A stretch of DNA of 64,000 bases from Saccharomycodes ludwigii (GCF_020623625.1 NC_060205.1:1047501-1111500); one strand, 5' to 3'. Numbered from the stretch's first letter, positions 8,395-19,136 are shown. Notes: generated by a model not told the origin, from the sequence alone. Program-made: numbers and translations.

Positions 8395-10755
8395 ATGACT
8401 TTTACAAAAAATATTAAAAAAATTACAAATCTCATCACAAGTAGAAATCATACAACTCTTTTTAATCAAAAAAGATATAATTGTTCTATTCCAATAACTA
8501 ATCAGGAGCTTAACAATACTACTGATACGCTTAGTCCTAATAAAACTGTCACTGTTCTCCCCATTCAACCTACACTACGAGAATACCAAAAAGATTGTAT
8601 AAATGCTTGTTTGGATCACATATCAAGAGGAATTTATAACATTGGTGTGTCTGTCGCCACTGGTGGTGGGAAAACGGTAATATTTTCAAACTTGATAAAA
8701 AATTATAAAAACTTACTATCCTTATCAAACCCACAAAATAATAATGTTCCTCCCCCTGTTTTTTTAATTTTAGTTCACAGAAGAGAATTGGTTTATCAAA
8801 CTTATAATACAATCAAAAAATTTCAGCCCGATTTGGAAGTACAGATAGAAATGGGTAAAGAACACACCTACTTAACACAGGACCTTTTAAAATCTGTAAA
8901 TAACACGGTTAAAAGAAAAAGGAAAAAAAAAGAGCATCCATTAATGGTTAGGCCAGATGTTATTATAGCGTCCGTACAAACTTTGTCCAGGAGGTTAGAT
9001 CATTATCCATCTCACAACTTTTTATCCATGATAATTATAGATGAAGCCCATCATTCAGTAGCTAACACCTATCTGAACATATTAACACATTTCGATGCAT
9101 TACCAAGTGATGACAACAGTAGCAATGTTAAAAAAATACCTGTTATCGGATTCAGTGCCACAATGGAAAGACAAGATAAAAAAGCCTTGGGACAGATCAT
9201 GCAAGAAATTGTTTATGATAGAGGTATTTTTCAAATGATTGATGATGGTTGGTTATGTGATGCCAAATTCTCTCTTGTGAAAACTAAAATCTTAAATGAT
9301 TTAAATGATAACAGTATTCTTAATAAGGATACGAATGACTTTGTTTTGCATAAGTTATCTGGTATTATGAATACACCCGAAATGAACCAAATTATCTTGC
9401 AAACATATTTAACTAAGGTGGTGCCAAAGAACCCATCTGCATCGACTTTACTATTTGGTGTGGATATTGAGCATGTGGAGACATTAAATGAATTATTTTT
9501 AAACAATGGTATCAAATCAGCTTGTGTTACTTCTAAAACCAAACAGTTTTACAGAGATAAAATAGTAACTGATTTTAAAAACGGCAGAATAGACGTTTTA
9601 ATGAATTGTGGGATCTTTACGGAAGGCACTGACATGCCCAATATCGACTGTATATTACTTTGTAGGCCAACAAGATCTAGATCTTTATTAGTACAAATGA
9701 TTGGTAGGGGACTAAGGCTGCACAAGAACAAAAAGGTTTGTCATATAATCGATTTCGTTGGCACTTCGAATGAGGTAGGGTTAGTTTCCATACCGACATT
9801 GGCCGGCATTGGGAACCACATAAATACGACCTCAGAAGAAGAGGATATGAATGATTTATTATTATCAGAATTACCTAAACTAAAAGAGAAAATAAATTCT
9901 GATGATAGAAGTAAAACTTTGATAACTAAACACGAAGAAGATTTAAAAAGACAATTTAGAGAACATATTGAAAAAAATAATGGATTAGATGTAGTTTTTG
10001 CTACGTTTGATAGTTTTAAGGCGTATTATGACGTAAGCCAGAACTCTGAGCAAAAGCCAATAGATCAATTAAATAACTGGGAAAAAGAGTACGTTTTAAT
10101 TAAGCATTCAAAATACCCGTGGATAAAGTTTGCAGACAAAGGTTGGGCGTTATCCTTATCACCGCAATATCATTTTAGAATATATAAAGAAAAGAAAAAT
10201 GATGGTAATGGTAGTCAAGAAACAATCTATGTTCTAAAGCTGTATGTTGAATTCCCCAGACCTGTTTCCGCAAAAAAAGATGATATATATTCGGAGAGTG
10301 ACAATAACAAATGGAACAATAAAATGAAGGCTAAAATAATTAAAAGCAGTTCTAAGTTTGAAGATCTTGTGGGTTACACAGAGTACTATTTGGAAAAATA
10401 TCAAAGCCATAATCCACAAACACTTGTTTCCACCAGATATTCTAATTGGAGGAAAAACACACCTACTGCTAAGCAATTAAATTATCTAAAAATAAAGGCT
10501 AAAAGATTTTATACTAAACATCAACCAGACAATATCTTGGAAGATGATATTGAGGAATATTTTAATAGATTTAATAGAGGAGAATGTTCTGATTTATTGT
10601 TTGCATTGAGCATAGCACCTGTTTATCCATTAGATAAAACCTTTAAAGTTATTCAAAACAGGAAAAAGTTATCACAACTTTCTAGAAGTAGCACCAGTGG
10701 TGGCAGTTTAATAGAGAAGGTGTTGGGTAAAACAAACAGTATAAATCTAATTTAA
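8395..10755 (+). CDS. IRC3: Irc3, mitochondrial DEAH/SF2 branch-migration helicase
   Basis: SF2 double-stranded DNA helicase that maintains mitochondrial DNA. It has 786 residues, against about 689 in S. cerevisiae. The N-terminus is basic, Asn/Thr-rich and free of acidic residues for about 35 residues, as expected of a mitochondrial presequence. Motifs in order: LREYQKDC (Q-motif-like), ATGGGKT (Walker A, 88-94), VHRRELVYQT (Ia), IIIDEAHHS (II), GFSATM (III), TEGTDMPNIDCI (V) and QMIGRGLRLH (VI). A Lys/Arg-rich insertion sits between Ia and II. The long C-terminal region is characteristic of Irc3. RQC1 and SWR1, its S. cerevisiae neighbours, are also in this window. Confidence 0.94.
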   Translation: MTFTKNIKKITNLITSRNHTTLFNQKRYNCSIPITNQELNNTTDTLSPNKTVTVLPIQPTLREYQKDCINACLDHISRGIYNIGVSVATGGGKTVIFSNLIKNYKNLLSLSNPQNNNVPPPVFLILVHRRELVYQTYNTIKKFQPDLEVQIEMGKEHTYLTQDLLKSVNNTVKRKRKKKEHPLMVRPDVIIASVQTLSRRLDHYPSHNFLSMIIIDEAHHSVANTYLNILTHFDALPSDDNSSNVKKIPVIGFSATMERQDKKALGQIMQEIVYDRGIFQMIDDGWLCDAKFSLVKTKILNDLNDNSILNKDTNDFVLHKLSGIMNTPEMNQIILQTYLTKVVPKNPSASTLLFGVDIEHVETLNELFLNNGIKSACVTSKTKQFYRDKIVTDFKNGRIDVLMNCGIFTEGTDMPNIDCILLCRPTRSRSLLVQMIGRGLRLHKNKKVCHIIDFVGTSNEVGLVSIPTLAGIGNHINTTSEEEDMNDLLLSELPKLKEKINSDDRSKTLITKHEEDLKRQFREHIEKNNGLDVVFATFDSFKAYYDVSQNSEQKPIDQLNNWEKEYVLIKHSKYPWIKFADKGWALSLSPQYHFRIYKEKKNDGNGSQETIYVLKLYVEFPRPVSAKKDDIYSESDNNKWNNKMKAKIIKSSSKFEDLVGYTEYYLEKYQSHNPQTLVSTRYSNWRKNTPTAKQLNYLKIKAKRFYTKHQPDNILEDDIEEYFNRFNRGECSDLLFALSIAPVYPLDKTFKVIQNRKKLSQLSRSSTSGGSLIEKVLGKTNSINLI

Positions 10756-10991
10756 TGGATTTACACCATCTCTAAGCAAGTACTTATTATTTATGTGATA
10801 TTATTCTAGAAACCCTTTTGATATAAATATAAGGAACATATAATATTTGGTGGTATAATTTGAATTAAAATAAAATAAATAAAAAAGAAGGAAAAGTTTT
10901 TGCTGCAAGATTTTTTTATTAGTGGTATTTCTTTCACATACACTCAATGCATTCTATACCAAACTACGTATTAAAAATAATGGGATGCTTA

Positions 10992-11022
<31 letters not shown>

Positions 11023-11368
11023 CTTTTTTTTTTTTCCAGAGCATGAAAAAAGATATAAAATAAAAAAGCAGACAAAAATAACGTTTTTAAGCAATGGTAT
11101 AAAAGGGGCAATAAATTATTATATGTACCAAAACTTTTTAAAACTTTTTTTTTTTATTATTCAGGTACCAAAAAAAAAAAATATAATAAAAAAACAAAAA
11201 TAAAAGTATTTTAATACTAATTTTTCTAACGTTTTACGTGATTTGTAATTTTTTCTGATTTTTCATAACTGTTAAATCAATCTTTTTCCCTTCTCCCCCC
11301 CTTTTCTTGTAACTATATAAAGTTAAATAAATTATAAGGTCAAAAAAGTTAGTGTCTATATTTCGATA
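10756..11368. other. intergenic DNA between IRC3 and LCAT-like gene
   Basis: AT-rich with a T tract at about 10999-11035 broken by single C residues and several A tracts. No coding or RNA signal was recognised. Both flanking genes read rightward. Confidence 0.5.
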
Positions 11369-13498
11369 ATGCATAGTAATTCAGAGGAATTTGACTCGGA
11401 TTTACAAAATGATAGGGAATCTAGTAGTACTAATCATTTGACTACACAGTCTAGTAAAAATAACTATGATAATAATGAGATTAGTGACGAAGAAAGTGCC
11501 AATTCATTCATTGGTGGGTCAAATGTTTCCCATTCAAAGAAGAATAGTATAGTTACCGAGGATATACCCACAAATAAGAATTTTAAAAGCAAAATTAATG
11601 AAAATAAAAGGAGAAAATCCATATATGAAGAAAGCAGCGATAGTGAGGACATTCTTAGTAAGGAAAATGTAAGTGATGTAAAACATGGTATTGGTACTTC
11701 AAAACAGCAACAACAGGAGGATGAGGAGGATGAAGACGAACGTGGGGAGAAAAACCATAGACATAAAATTTTTACGTTTACTGTTCCATTTGGTGGTACC
11801 AGCACTGATAAAAATTACACAAAAAGTGAAGCAAATATTATTGATGTAAAGTCTAAAAATAATGCCATGGTAAGAAAGCTTAATGAAAAATTGCCGACCC
11901 CAACATCGTCATCTTCATTAGGTCCAGTACACATTCCATCAAAACACGAGATCAAATTGAAATTAAAAAAACAACAGTCAATATCAAGTTTAGAAGAACG
12001 TATATTGTTTGCCAACCAAAAGGGCTTAGAGAATGATCGGTTTAGAGCATTTAAAAAGTTTTTAAAACCAGAAAGGGTAATATCTACGGTTCAAGAACTA
12101 GAAAATGTAAAGCTCTCGTCTGTTTTGAATAGTTTGGAGTTCGACAATCATGAGGTGAGTAAATCAAGTAATAAAGACATCAGTAGTGGCAATACGGAGA
12201 ATCATAGTAATGAAGGATATGACATGCATAGAGTACGTAGATTTTTAAAGCACGAATTATCTGGGGACGTAATTATTTTGGGTGGATATCGTGGTAGCAC
12301 TTTAAGAGAGGCAAAGGATAATAATAGAATATGGATTCCCTTAAAAGCTGGTATTAAAATTAAAAAGGTTAATTTAATAATTGGACCGCAAGATTCAGAT
12401 GAAATTAAAACGCAAAAACAAATTAAACCAGATGGAATGCTAACACATGTGGGTCCCATTGACATTGCTAAAAGACTGATAAATAAATTAAGCAAAAATC
12501 CTAAAGTTAACATTCGAGATTTTGGGTATGATTGGCGATTATCATTGGATATAACTTCAGAAGAGTTGCACGATTTTATCTTGAAAATTCAGGAAAAAAG
12601 GAACGGTAAAGAAAGTAAAGGTAAAGGGGTTTTCATAATTGCACATTCTATGGGGGGTTTATTAGCGCACTATGTTTTACAAAAATACACAAATTTAATT
12701 AGAGGTATAATATACGTGGGGTGTCCAAGTCAATGTCCAGATATACTGGGACCGCTGAGGTTTGGGGATCAAGTTTTATGGAACACCTCTATATTAAGTG
12801 CAGAGGCAAATTTCTTTATGAGAAGTAGTTTTTATTTTTTACCGCAAGATGGAAGATGCTTTGTTAATGAAGATACGTTTGAAAGATACGATTTAGATTT
12901 TTTTGACCCAGAGACATGGTGTAAATATGGATTATCGCCTCTGGTGGATAAAAATAGGAGAAAGTTTGATATAAGGCAAAAAAAGAGAAAATCAAGAATA
13001 ATTCTAACAGACTTGGTAGAAAAGTTAATATTATCGGATGATGAGCGGGAAGAGGAAAAAAGAAGAGGTGAGAAAGTGAAAAATACTTCATCAGACAAGG
13101 AGGAGGAGGAAGGAGAAGAGGAGGGTAGTTGTTTCCACACGTCTTATGAAGATTGTGTTGATTATTTAAAAAGAGTGTTGCCTAGGGTGAACGAATTTTT
13201 AAATTTTTTGAATTATATTCCTAATAAGAAATATCCTCCATTGGCAATAGTGTATGGTAACACGGTACCTACAGTTCGTGGAGCAAAGTTTAAAAACAAA
13301 AATGATATTAAGTTAGGTGACTATAGTAAGTTTTATTACGGTCCAGGGGATGGAGTTGTTCATCATAAATGGTTATTACCTGAACATAGGGGATTTCCAT
13401 TAGCAGCTAAAATACAATCGCCTGAAGGCCATGTTAGCTTAATGACAGATCACGATGCAATAGCAAAAGCATTTATTTCGATAGTTGATAATGAATAA
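11369..13498 (+). CDS. LCAT-like alpha/beta hydrolase (YJR098C-type)
   Basis: 709 residues. The first 260 or so are acidic and Ser/Asn-rich with poly-Gln/Glu. The catalytic-type region begins near residue 285 (HELSGDVIILGGYRGSTLRE). It continues with DFGYDWRLSLD, the nucleophile elbow IIAHSMGG (Ser427) and a C-terminal His in SPEGHVSLMTD. This arrangement fits the LCAT/PDAT-like lipase superfamily. From memory, the closest S. cerevisiae protein is the uncharacterised YJR098C; substrate and location are unknown. An acidic Glu-rich insertion (about residues 555-590) interrupts the C-terminal half. No signal peptide or membrane segment is obvious, so it is probably cytosolic. The ATG is the first in frame after an A/T-rich leader. 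Confidence 0.8.
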   Translation: MHSNSEEFDSDLQNDRESSSTNHLTTQSSKNNYDNNEISDEESANSFIGGSNVSHSKKNSIVTEDIPTNKNFKSKINENKRRKSIYEESSDSEDILSKENVSDVKHGIGTSKQQQQEDEEDEDERGEKNHRHKIFTFTVPFGGTSTDKNYTKSEANIIDVKSKNNAMVRKLNEKLPTPTSSSSLGPVHIPSKHEIKLKLKKQQSISSLEERILFANQKGLENDRFRAFKKFLKPERVISTVQELENVKLSSVLNSLEFDNHEVSKSSNKDISSGNTENHSNEGYDMHRVRRFLKHELSGDVIILGGYRGSTLREAKDNNRIWIPLKAGIKIKKVNLIIGPQDSDEIKTQKQIKPDGMLTHVGPIDIAKRLINKLSKNPKVNIRDFGYDWRLSLDITSEELHDFILKIQEKRNGKESKGKGVFIIAHSMGGLLAHYVLQKYTNLIRGIIYVGCPSQCPDILGPLRFGDQVLWNTSILSAEANFFMRSSFYFLPQDGRCFVNEDTFERYDLDFFDPETWCKYGLSPLVDKNRRKFDIRQKKRKSRIILTDLVEKLILSDDEREEEKRRGEKVKNTSSDKEEEEGEEEGSCFHTSYEDCVDYLKRVLPRVNEFLNFLNYIPNKKYPPLAIVYGNTVPTVRGAKFKNKNDIKLGDYSKFYYGPGDGVVHHKWLLPEHRGFPLAAKIQSPEGHVSLMTDHDAIAKAFISIVDNE

Positions 13499-14015
13499 AG
13501 TATGTAGTTTAAGAACATACAAAACATGTGAATAGGTATTAAATGGGAAAAAAAAAAAAAAAAGTGAATGAAAAATGAAAACAGTAAAAGTTGGTAAGTA
13601 ATGTATTCCTAAGTTAATAAATTTATCTTATTACTCCAGGATAAGTTTCTTTTTTTATTAATTTAATTTTTATCTTATTTTAACAAATAATAATAATTAT
13701 GATTGTTATTTTCATTAAAAATAAGCTTTTTGAAAGTACCTGAACTTGACATTGAATTTTAATCATGCTGATTTGTCTAAACAAATGGCAAGATTATTTT
13801 ATATGTCATCTCTGATTTGGTTGTATTTGGGCCAAAAAGAAGAAAAATAAAAAATGAAAAAAAAAAAAAAAGGAAAAAAAGGAAAAAAAAAAAAAAAAAA
13901 AAAAAAAACTTTTTCTAAAATAGTTTGCTGTTCAATGTATATTTATATTCCATATTTGTTTTCCGACGACTATCTTTTCTACAAACCCTTCCCTTGCTAA
14001 GAACTATAGTTAACA
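13499..14015. other. intergenic DNA upstream of SAM35
   Basis: It contains A-rich tracts (about 13544-13563 and 13858-13908) and a TCCGAC string near 13962-13967, close to the GTCCGA motif described in findings. No gene. Confidence 0.5.
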
Positions 14016-15008
14016 ATGCTTGTCCCTAGATTAATACAAATCATATTTAATAGATTTCCATTGAAAGAATATGGACCACAGCAAGAGGTAGATATTAATC
14101 TAGTGAATAAGATTGAACAACATAGATATCGATTAATACCAAAAACAAACTTCGACAATAAGGCAATTAATGCTAATGAAGCTAAGTGTGAAATAGGCTG
14201 TTACAAAGTGTTCAAATATACTGTAGCTGGCAATAAGAATGGTGTTGAAAGTGTTTTTTTACCAAATGATCCTATATGCCTCTATCTATTATTACAGTTT
14301 TGCTATAAAAATAACTTAAATTTAGCTACTGATGATAAAAACATTGATTTTTCAACCAATAATAACTTCCTTCGATTTTCATTGGTTGAATTAAGTTACC
14401 ATGCGTCTACCGAAAAACAATTGCCCATAATGATTGAACAATTTGAATCTAATGATAATACCAGTGTTACTTTTATTAGAGAATACAATAGCATAAAAGA
14501 CATACTAAGTAATAAAGAATTAAGCACTTGTAAAGAAAAAAATGATATTTTTTTGATGGAATTATTAGATGTTGTATTGTATGATTTTTTCATTACACTT
14601 AATTGTGTGAATAATGATGGTTTATTAGTTAAAAATTACGTTTATGATGATAATAAGAGTTTTAATAATTTGAATTTGTTGAAAGATAGTTTAATGCGTA
14701 GAAATAATTATTACTTGAGGAATGGTAGTAACAATACTGACATTGGATGTTTAATCGTGAATATTAAAGAGGTTTTATTACAGTTTGAAGAATATATGGT
14801 GAAGCGTAATATTAATAATGATGGGGATGATTTAAATATAGAAATGAAATTAAGTAGTTACATTATTACATTATTGTATTCTTTAGAGATTATTATTTCA
14901 AATGAAAAACAGAGTGAACAGTTTATTGAACTTGATAAATTTATTAGATTTGAGTGCCCAAATTTAGTTGAGCTTTGTAATAAAGTTATTTTGTCGTTTA
15001 TGGATTGA
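14016..15008 (+). CDS. SAM35: Sam35, subunit of the mitochondrial SAM complex
   Basis: Peripheral outer-membrane subunit of the sorting and assembly machinery, which recognises the beta-signal of incoming barrel proteins. 330 residues, against 329 in S. cerevisiae. Shared landmarks are IFNRFPLKEYGPQ at the N-terminus, a YKVFKYTV strand followed by PNDPICLYLLLQFCYKNNLNL, ELSYHASTEKQLPIMIEQF, and LLDVVLYDFFITL in the middle. Overall similarity is modest, which is usual for this family, but the blocks are in order and length agrees. STE12 lies directly downstream on the same strand, exactly as YHR083W-YHR084W in S. cerevisiae, which makes the assignment firm. Confidence 0.92.
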   Translation: MLVPRLIQIIFNRFPLKEYGPQQEVDINLVNKIEQHRYRLIPKTNFDNKAINANEAKCEIGCYKVFKYTVAGNKNGVESVFLPNDPICLYLLLQFCYKNNLNLATDDKNIDFSTNNNFLRFSLVELSYHASTEKQLPIMIEQFESNDNTSVTFIREYNSIKDILSNKELSTCKEKNDIFLMELLDVVLYDFFITLNCVNNDGLLVKNYVYDDNKSFNNLNLLKDSLMRRNNYYLRNGSNNTDIGCLIVNIKEVLLQFEEYMVKRNINNDGDDLNIEMKLSSYIITLLYSLEIIISNEKQSEQFIELDKFIRFECPNLVELCNKVILSFMD

Positions 15009-15138
15009 AGGGGGGCGGGTTATTTTTGATTTACCGAATGCGTATGCCGAGGATGGTATTCGGAAGTTGGGTTGAGAAGAGGGGGAAGTGCGGGTTACAA
15101 AGCCGAATATTTTTTTTTTCTTTCTTTTTTCTTTTTTC

Positions 15139-15145
15139 TGAAACA
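15139..15145 (+). promoter_or_regulatory. pheromone response element (TGAAACA)
   Basis: Exact match to the core Ste12 binding site, about 800 nt upstream of the STE12 start. One of three in this intergenic space; the grouping suggests autoregulation by Ste12. Confidence 0.45.
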
Positions 15146-15277
15146 AATGAAAATAAATATACAAAACAACCGTTTTGCCCATCAGAGAATTTGTCGACAG
15201 AGCGTGAAATATATATATATATATTTTTTTTTTTAAATAATAGCGTTGAAAAAAACCAAAAATATTAACAACAAACC

Positions 15278-15284
15278 TGAAACA
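15278..15284 (+). promoter_or_regulatory. pheromone response element (TGAAACA)
   Basis: Second exact Ste12-type core site, about 650 nt upstream of STE12, same orientation as the first. Confidence 0.45.
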
Positions 15285-15658
15285 GTTACTAATAAACTGC
15301 CCACACCCTCCCAGTCTGATAAATTTGGAATGGTTGTAACTTTGCAAAGTTTTATTCTAATATAAATAACAAGCCTGTAATTTCAAATTAATGTTTTAAT
15401 TCATTTTCTGTTTTATATTTTTGTTTTATTTTTATCTTTCAAACCAATTAAATAAACTTTTCTTATATTTCTTTTCTTCTTCTTCTTTCTCCTTTTCCAG
15501 TCTATCGTTCTTATTAACAAGCATAGAAAAGAAAAGAAAGGGAAAAAAGAAAAATGTTTTATCTTATTTCAATCGTTTATCAATTCCCAAACTGTGTCTT
15601 AATTTTCAATTGTGGTTTTCCATCTTGTTTTTTTTTGAGGTTTTTGTTTAAGTAAATA

Positions 15659-15689
15659 TTTTTCTTTTTCTTTTTCTTTTTCTTTTTCT
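15659..15689. repeat. (TTTTTC)n microsatellite
   Basis: About five TTTTTC units in the STE12 upstream region. Confidence 0.8.
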
Positions 15690-15744
15690 ATCGTTTTGGA
15701 ATTGACACGCAGAGCGATATATGAAAAATTATTAAAGGGTGTTT

Positions 15745-15751
15745 TGTTTCA
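15745..15751 (-). promoter_or_regulatory. pheromone response element (TGTTTCA, inverted)
   Basis: Exact Ste12-type core in reverse orientation, about 190 nt upstream of the STE12 start, the usual distance for a functional site in a yeast promoter. Confidence 0.5.
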
Positions 15752-15854
15752 TATATCTAATCAAAACTAAAATAATTTTTTATAATTGCTTTTGATCACC
15801 TATCTCCATCTAACTCTGGTTTATCTTTATTTCAATTTAAAAAATTTACAAATA

Positions 15855-15874
15855 AACAAACAAACAAACAAACA
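15855..15874. repeat. (CAAA)n microsatellite
   Basis: Five CAAA units in the presumed 5' leader of STE12. Confidence 0.8.
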
Positions 15875-15934
15875 ACAACTCCAAAATCAATCTACTTTTC
15901 TTTGTTACTACAATAGTATACAAAGATAATTCAC

Positions 15935-18517
15935 ATGACATCAAAAGATAATAATGAATCATCAAAGTCATCACCTCAACAACAAGTCGAACAAAAACAC
16001 CATCAGCACAAACCAACACCTTTAAATATAACAGATTCACATATTAATACTGCCCCATTCCCACTTCTATCTACCGCCATAAGTAGAACCACTACTTCTA
16101 ATCAATCATCTCCACAGCATGATGAAGTCTGTGATAATTTAAAGCTAATTGAAGATTTAAAGTTTTTTTTGGCAACTGCTCCAGCAAATTGGCAGGAAAA
16201 TCAAATTATTAGAAGATACTATTTAAGCAATGATGACGGATTCATATCGTGTGTATTTTGGAATAATTTGTATTATATAACAGGAACTGATATCGTTAGA
16301 TGTTGTTTATATAGGATGGAAAAATTCGGCAGAAAAATTATTGATAAAAAAAAGTTTGAAGAAGGTATATTTTCAGACCTAAGAAATTTGAAAACCGGAC
16401 AAGATGCAACTTTGGAACAACCAAAATCAGATTTCTTGCAGTTTTTACACAAAAACATGTGTTTAAGAACTCAGAAGAAACAAAAAGTCTTTTTTTGGTT
16501 CAGTGTTCAACATGATAAAATATTTGCCGACGCACTAGAAAGGGATTTAAAAAGGGAACTTATCGGTCAAAAATCTACAACTATGGCTATGAAGGAACCA
16601 GCACTATCCTTTAAATATAGTGAGGTTTCTAATTCTACACTTTACGACCAATTAGCTACACATATGGATTTCAAAAGAATGATTACACCATTAAATAGTG
16701 GTGGTATCGAGAATGATAGTAATAATAATAATAATACTGCTTTGAATCCCGATACCAAAAATGACAACAATAAACCGGTTGACCAAAATCATATACATTC
16801 TACCGTTTCTCATTTGACAAATATCAGCGCCAATGGGAATATAGTGCCGCAGGAGCTGATGAACCATAGTAACATAAGAACACAAAATTTGATGGAAAAT
16901 AACACTTCTGCTGTTAAATTAACATTAGATACCTCTCTAAGTACCTCAAATATTAAAGGTTTGCCTCAACACACTTCTGCAACCTTATATCCTTCTCCTA
17001 ATCAATTATATAAAACGGCATTAAAAAAGTTAACATCTGGACTTAGTATGGAAAATAAATTACTAAATATCACTGCAGAGCCGCAGAAACCTCAGTCTAA
17101 TGAAGATTCCACCACAAAAAAATGTAAAAAAATGGCAAATGTCAATGCAGATAATAAAACTACCGGTGAGAATGAAGAAACCGCAGATGTCACAATACAA
17201 CAGGATTTGGAACATGAAGGCAGTGAGGAGGATAGTCATAGACAACCCACATTTAAAAAAAATTATTTAAATGAAGATGATTTCCCATTAGATTATTTCC
17301 CAATTGAAATTGAATATCCTAAAAGTGCCAAAGAGCAAGAAACCCCCGCTTTTAAAAAAATAACCACTTCCTTTTTTTATGACAATATAGACAATTTACA
17401 ACCGCAACCATTGCACTCAGCCTTGTCTTCTAATAATGCCAACGGTTATGGAGTAGCCATTATCCCACCAAATTCTTCTAAATCGGCACACCATTCTATC
17501 GTGACTGAAGACGTTTTGAATGTTGTTGGACTGGAAGAAGAAAAGAAACCCCTGAAACAATTTACTGTGCAACATGATCAGCAAGGCAATGCCACTTCTA
17601 TTGAGCCACAAGTTATCGAGGCCGATGCTGACGCTGATATCATAACGAATAACCCAGTAACTACCACTTTAATGGAAAATGCTGAAAATAACGAAAATTT
17701 TGTGTTAAATACTAAAGAGCATGTAATTAATAAATCAATTAATTTAGAGGTACCACCACAAGACTATTCAGTCCAACAGCATAATTTTTTGGATTATATT
17801 ACTGCCACTAATGCTAATGCTTATGAGCAATATTTATTTGCCAATTATTACCAGTTGCATCCATATACGTCTGGATTATCGCAACCTGCTTTCCCATATT
17901 GTGGGTTTGCTCCACCAGCTTTGCCATCTCAATCCTATTATCCACCAGATCTTTTATATGGTGCAGCTGCTGCTGCTGCTGCATTTGCTCCTAATAATAA
18001 TAGTAATAATAACAATAATAATGGTGGTGGTGGTGGTAGTGTCTCTGCCTGCAATAATAACAATAATGGATTTCAACAACAACTTTTCCAAAATACTTTA
18101 GTGCCAAAAGATAATGGATCTGGAGTAAAAATGACAAGGGAAAATATCAACAATGCCAGTGTTAATAAATATGATAATGACAATGATAGTGATGAACACT
18201 TAGTTCCACAAAGTATCAACGTTCCAATGAATGTTAATAATATGAATAACAATAATGGGGGTATGCTAACTGGTATATATCCACAGTTTACACCCTTGTA
18301 TAATAGATTTTTTCCATATCCAATGATGAGTACCTCTCCGATCACTGCTATTCCACCAAACATTACAGTTAACAATGTACCACCACAATTTAATTCTGGC
18401 GTTCAAATCAATCCTAGTCAACAAATATTATTACAACAACAGCAACAAAAACAGAAATCGCATGCTACTGGTAATACCACTGGAAAAGTTTACAAAAAGA
18501 ACAATACTCATAAATAA
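15935..18517 (+). CDS. STE12: Ste12, mating and filamentation transcription factor
   Basis: 860 residues, against 688 in S. cerevisiae. The homeodomain-like STE DNA-binding domain spans about residues 68-215 and is nearly identical to the yeast protein, with blocks such as LKFFLATAPANWQENQIIRR, FWNNLYYITGTDIVRCCLYR, FEEGIFSDLRNLK and KKQKVFFWFSVQHDK. The remainder is low-complexity: Asn-, Gln- and Pro-rich, with runs of Ala (about 675-681), Asn and Gly. This fits the activation and Dig1/2-binding region. It carries no zinc fingers, as in the Saccharomyces type. In the nucleus it binds TGAAACA elements downstream of the pheromone MAP kinase cascade, and its own upstream region has three such sites. 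Neighbours SAM35 and, after RQC1, IPI1 match S. cerevisiae order. Confidence 0.97.
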   Translation: MTSKDNNESSKSSPQQQVEQKHHQHKPTPLNITDSHINTAPFPLLSTAISRTTTSNQSSPQHDEVCDNLKLIEDLKFFLATAPANWQENQIIRRYYLSNDDGFISCVFWNNLYYITGTDIVRCCLYRMEKFGRKIIDKKKFEEGIFSDLRNLKTGQDATLEQPKSDFLQFLHKNMCLRTQKKQKVFFWFSVQHDKIFADALERDLKRELIGQKSTTMAMKEPALSFKYSEVSNSTLYDQLATHMDFKRMITPLNSGGIENDSNNNNNTALNPDTKNDNNKPVDQNHIHSTVSHLTNISANGNIVPQELMNHSNIRTQNLMENNTSAVKLTLDTSLSTSNIKGLPQHTSATLYPSPNQLYKTALKKLTSGLSMENKLLNITAEPQKPQSNEDSTTKKCKKMANVNADNKTTGENEETADVTIQQDLEHEGSEEDSHRQPTFKKNYLNEDDFPLDYFPIEIEYPKSAKEQETPAFKKITTSFFYDNIDNLQPQPLHSALSSNNANGYGVAIIPPNSSKSAHHSIVTEDVLNVVGLEEEKKPLKQFTVQHDQQGNATSIEPQVIEADADADIITNNPVTTTLMENAENNENFVLNTKEHVINKSINLEVPPQDYSVQQHNFLDYITATNANAYEQYLFANYYQLHPYTSGLSQPAFPYCGFAPPALPSQSYYPPDLLYGAAAAAAAFAPNNNSNNNNNNGGGGGSVSACNNNNNGFQQQLFQNTLVPKDNGSGVKMTRENINNASVNKYDNDNDSDEHLVPQSINVPMNVNNMNNNNGGMLTGIYPQFTPLYNRFFPYPMMSTSPITAIPPNITVNNVPPQFNSGVQINPSQQILLQQQQQKQKSHATGNTTGKVYKKNNTHK

Positions 18518-18886
18518 TGATTTTAACGGACAAACTATTTTTTTTTTTTTTTTTTTTTTGTAACATTTAATTTTCATTTTTATTGTTTTTAATTAATAAC
18601 ATTATATTAGGTATATTTATTATCATTAAATTTAAAGAGATCATCTTTAAAATCATAAATTCGAACAAAAATCAATGTTTTTTTTTCAATTTCTATTTAT
18701 TTATTTGAATTAAGTTTTTATAATAAAGTTCTTATATAAGTTTGATACTTTAAGCTTAACTTAAAAAACTAAGGGAAATGAAGACCTGAGGGAAAATAAA
18801 AGTGTTTGGTTTTCTTACATGTATGTCGCAAAATGGCTGCCATTTTTTTAAAACCGAGTCAAAATAACAAAATATGGTGCACCGAT

Positions 18887-18919
<33 letters not shown>

Positions 18920-19136
18920 CGTTGTTTTTTATGAAACAAAATATACATATTTCCAAGGCAAAAGTGACAAGTAAAAATTTAAAAAAAATTATCAATAATG
19001 GAAAAGTCTCATGTAAACACTCCAACGGGAAAAAAGTATAATAAAAGTAAATTGGCTTAAATTATAAATAAATATTGTGGTATATAACAATATATAATTC
19101 AATCCTTAAAATATAAAACAGATAATTTGTAACAAA
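18518..19136. other. intergenic DNA between convergent STE12 and RQC1
   Basis: 3' regions of two convergent genes, with T tracts at about 18539-18558 and 18892-18919. Open frames within it are homopolymer-driven. Nothing else recognised. Confidence 0.5.

Larger units (their letters stand above)
15009..15934. other. long intergenic DNA upstream of STE12
   Basis: Directly after SAM35 comes a G-rich stretch (15009-15110) holding an inverted repeat CCGAAT/ATTCGG, then T-rich DNA. Three TGAAACA-type sites (listed separately) and a perfect 14-bp palindrome AACTTTGCAAAGTT (15338-15351) follow. TTTTTC and CAAA microsatellites lie near the STE12 start. Open frames here are homopolymer artefacts. Confidence 0.55.
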
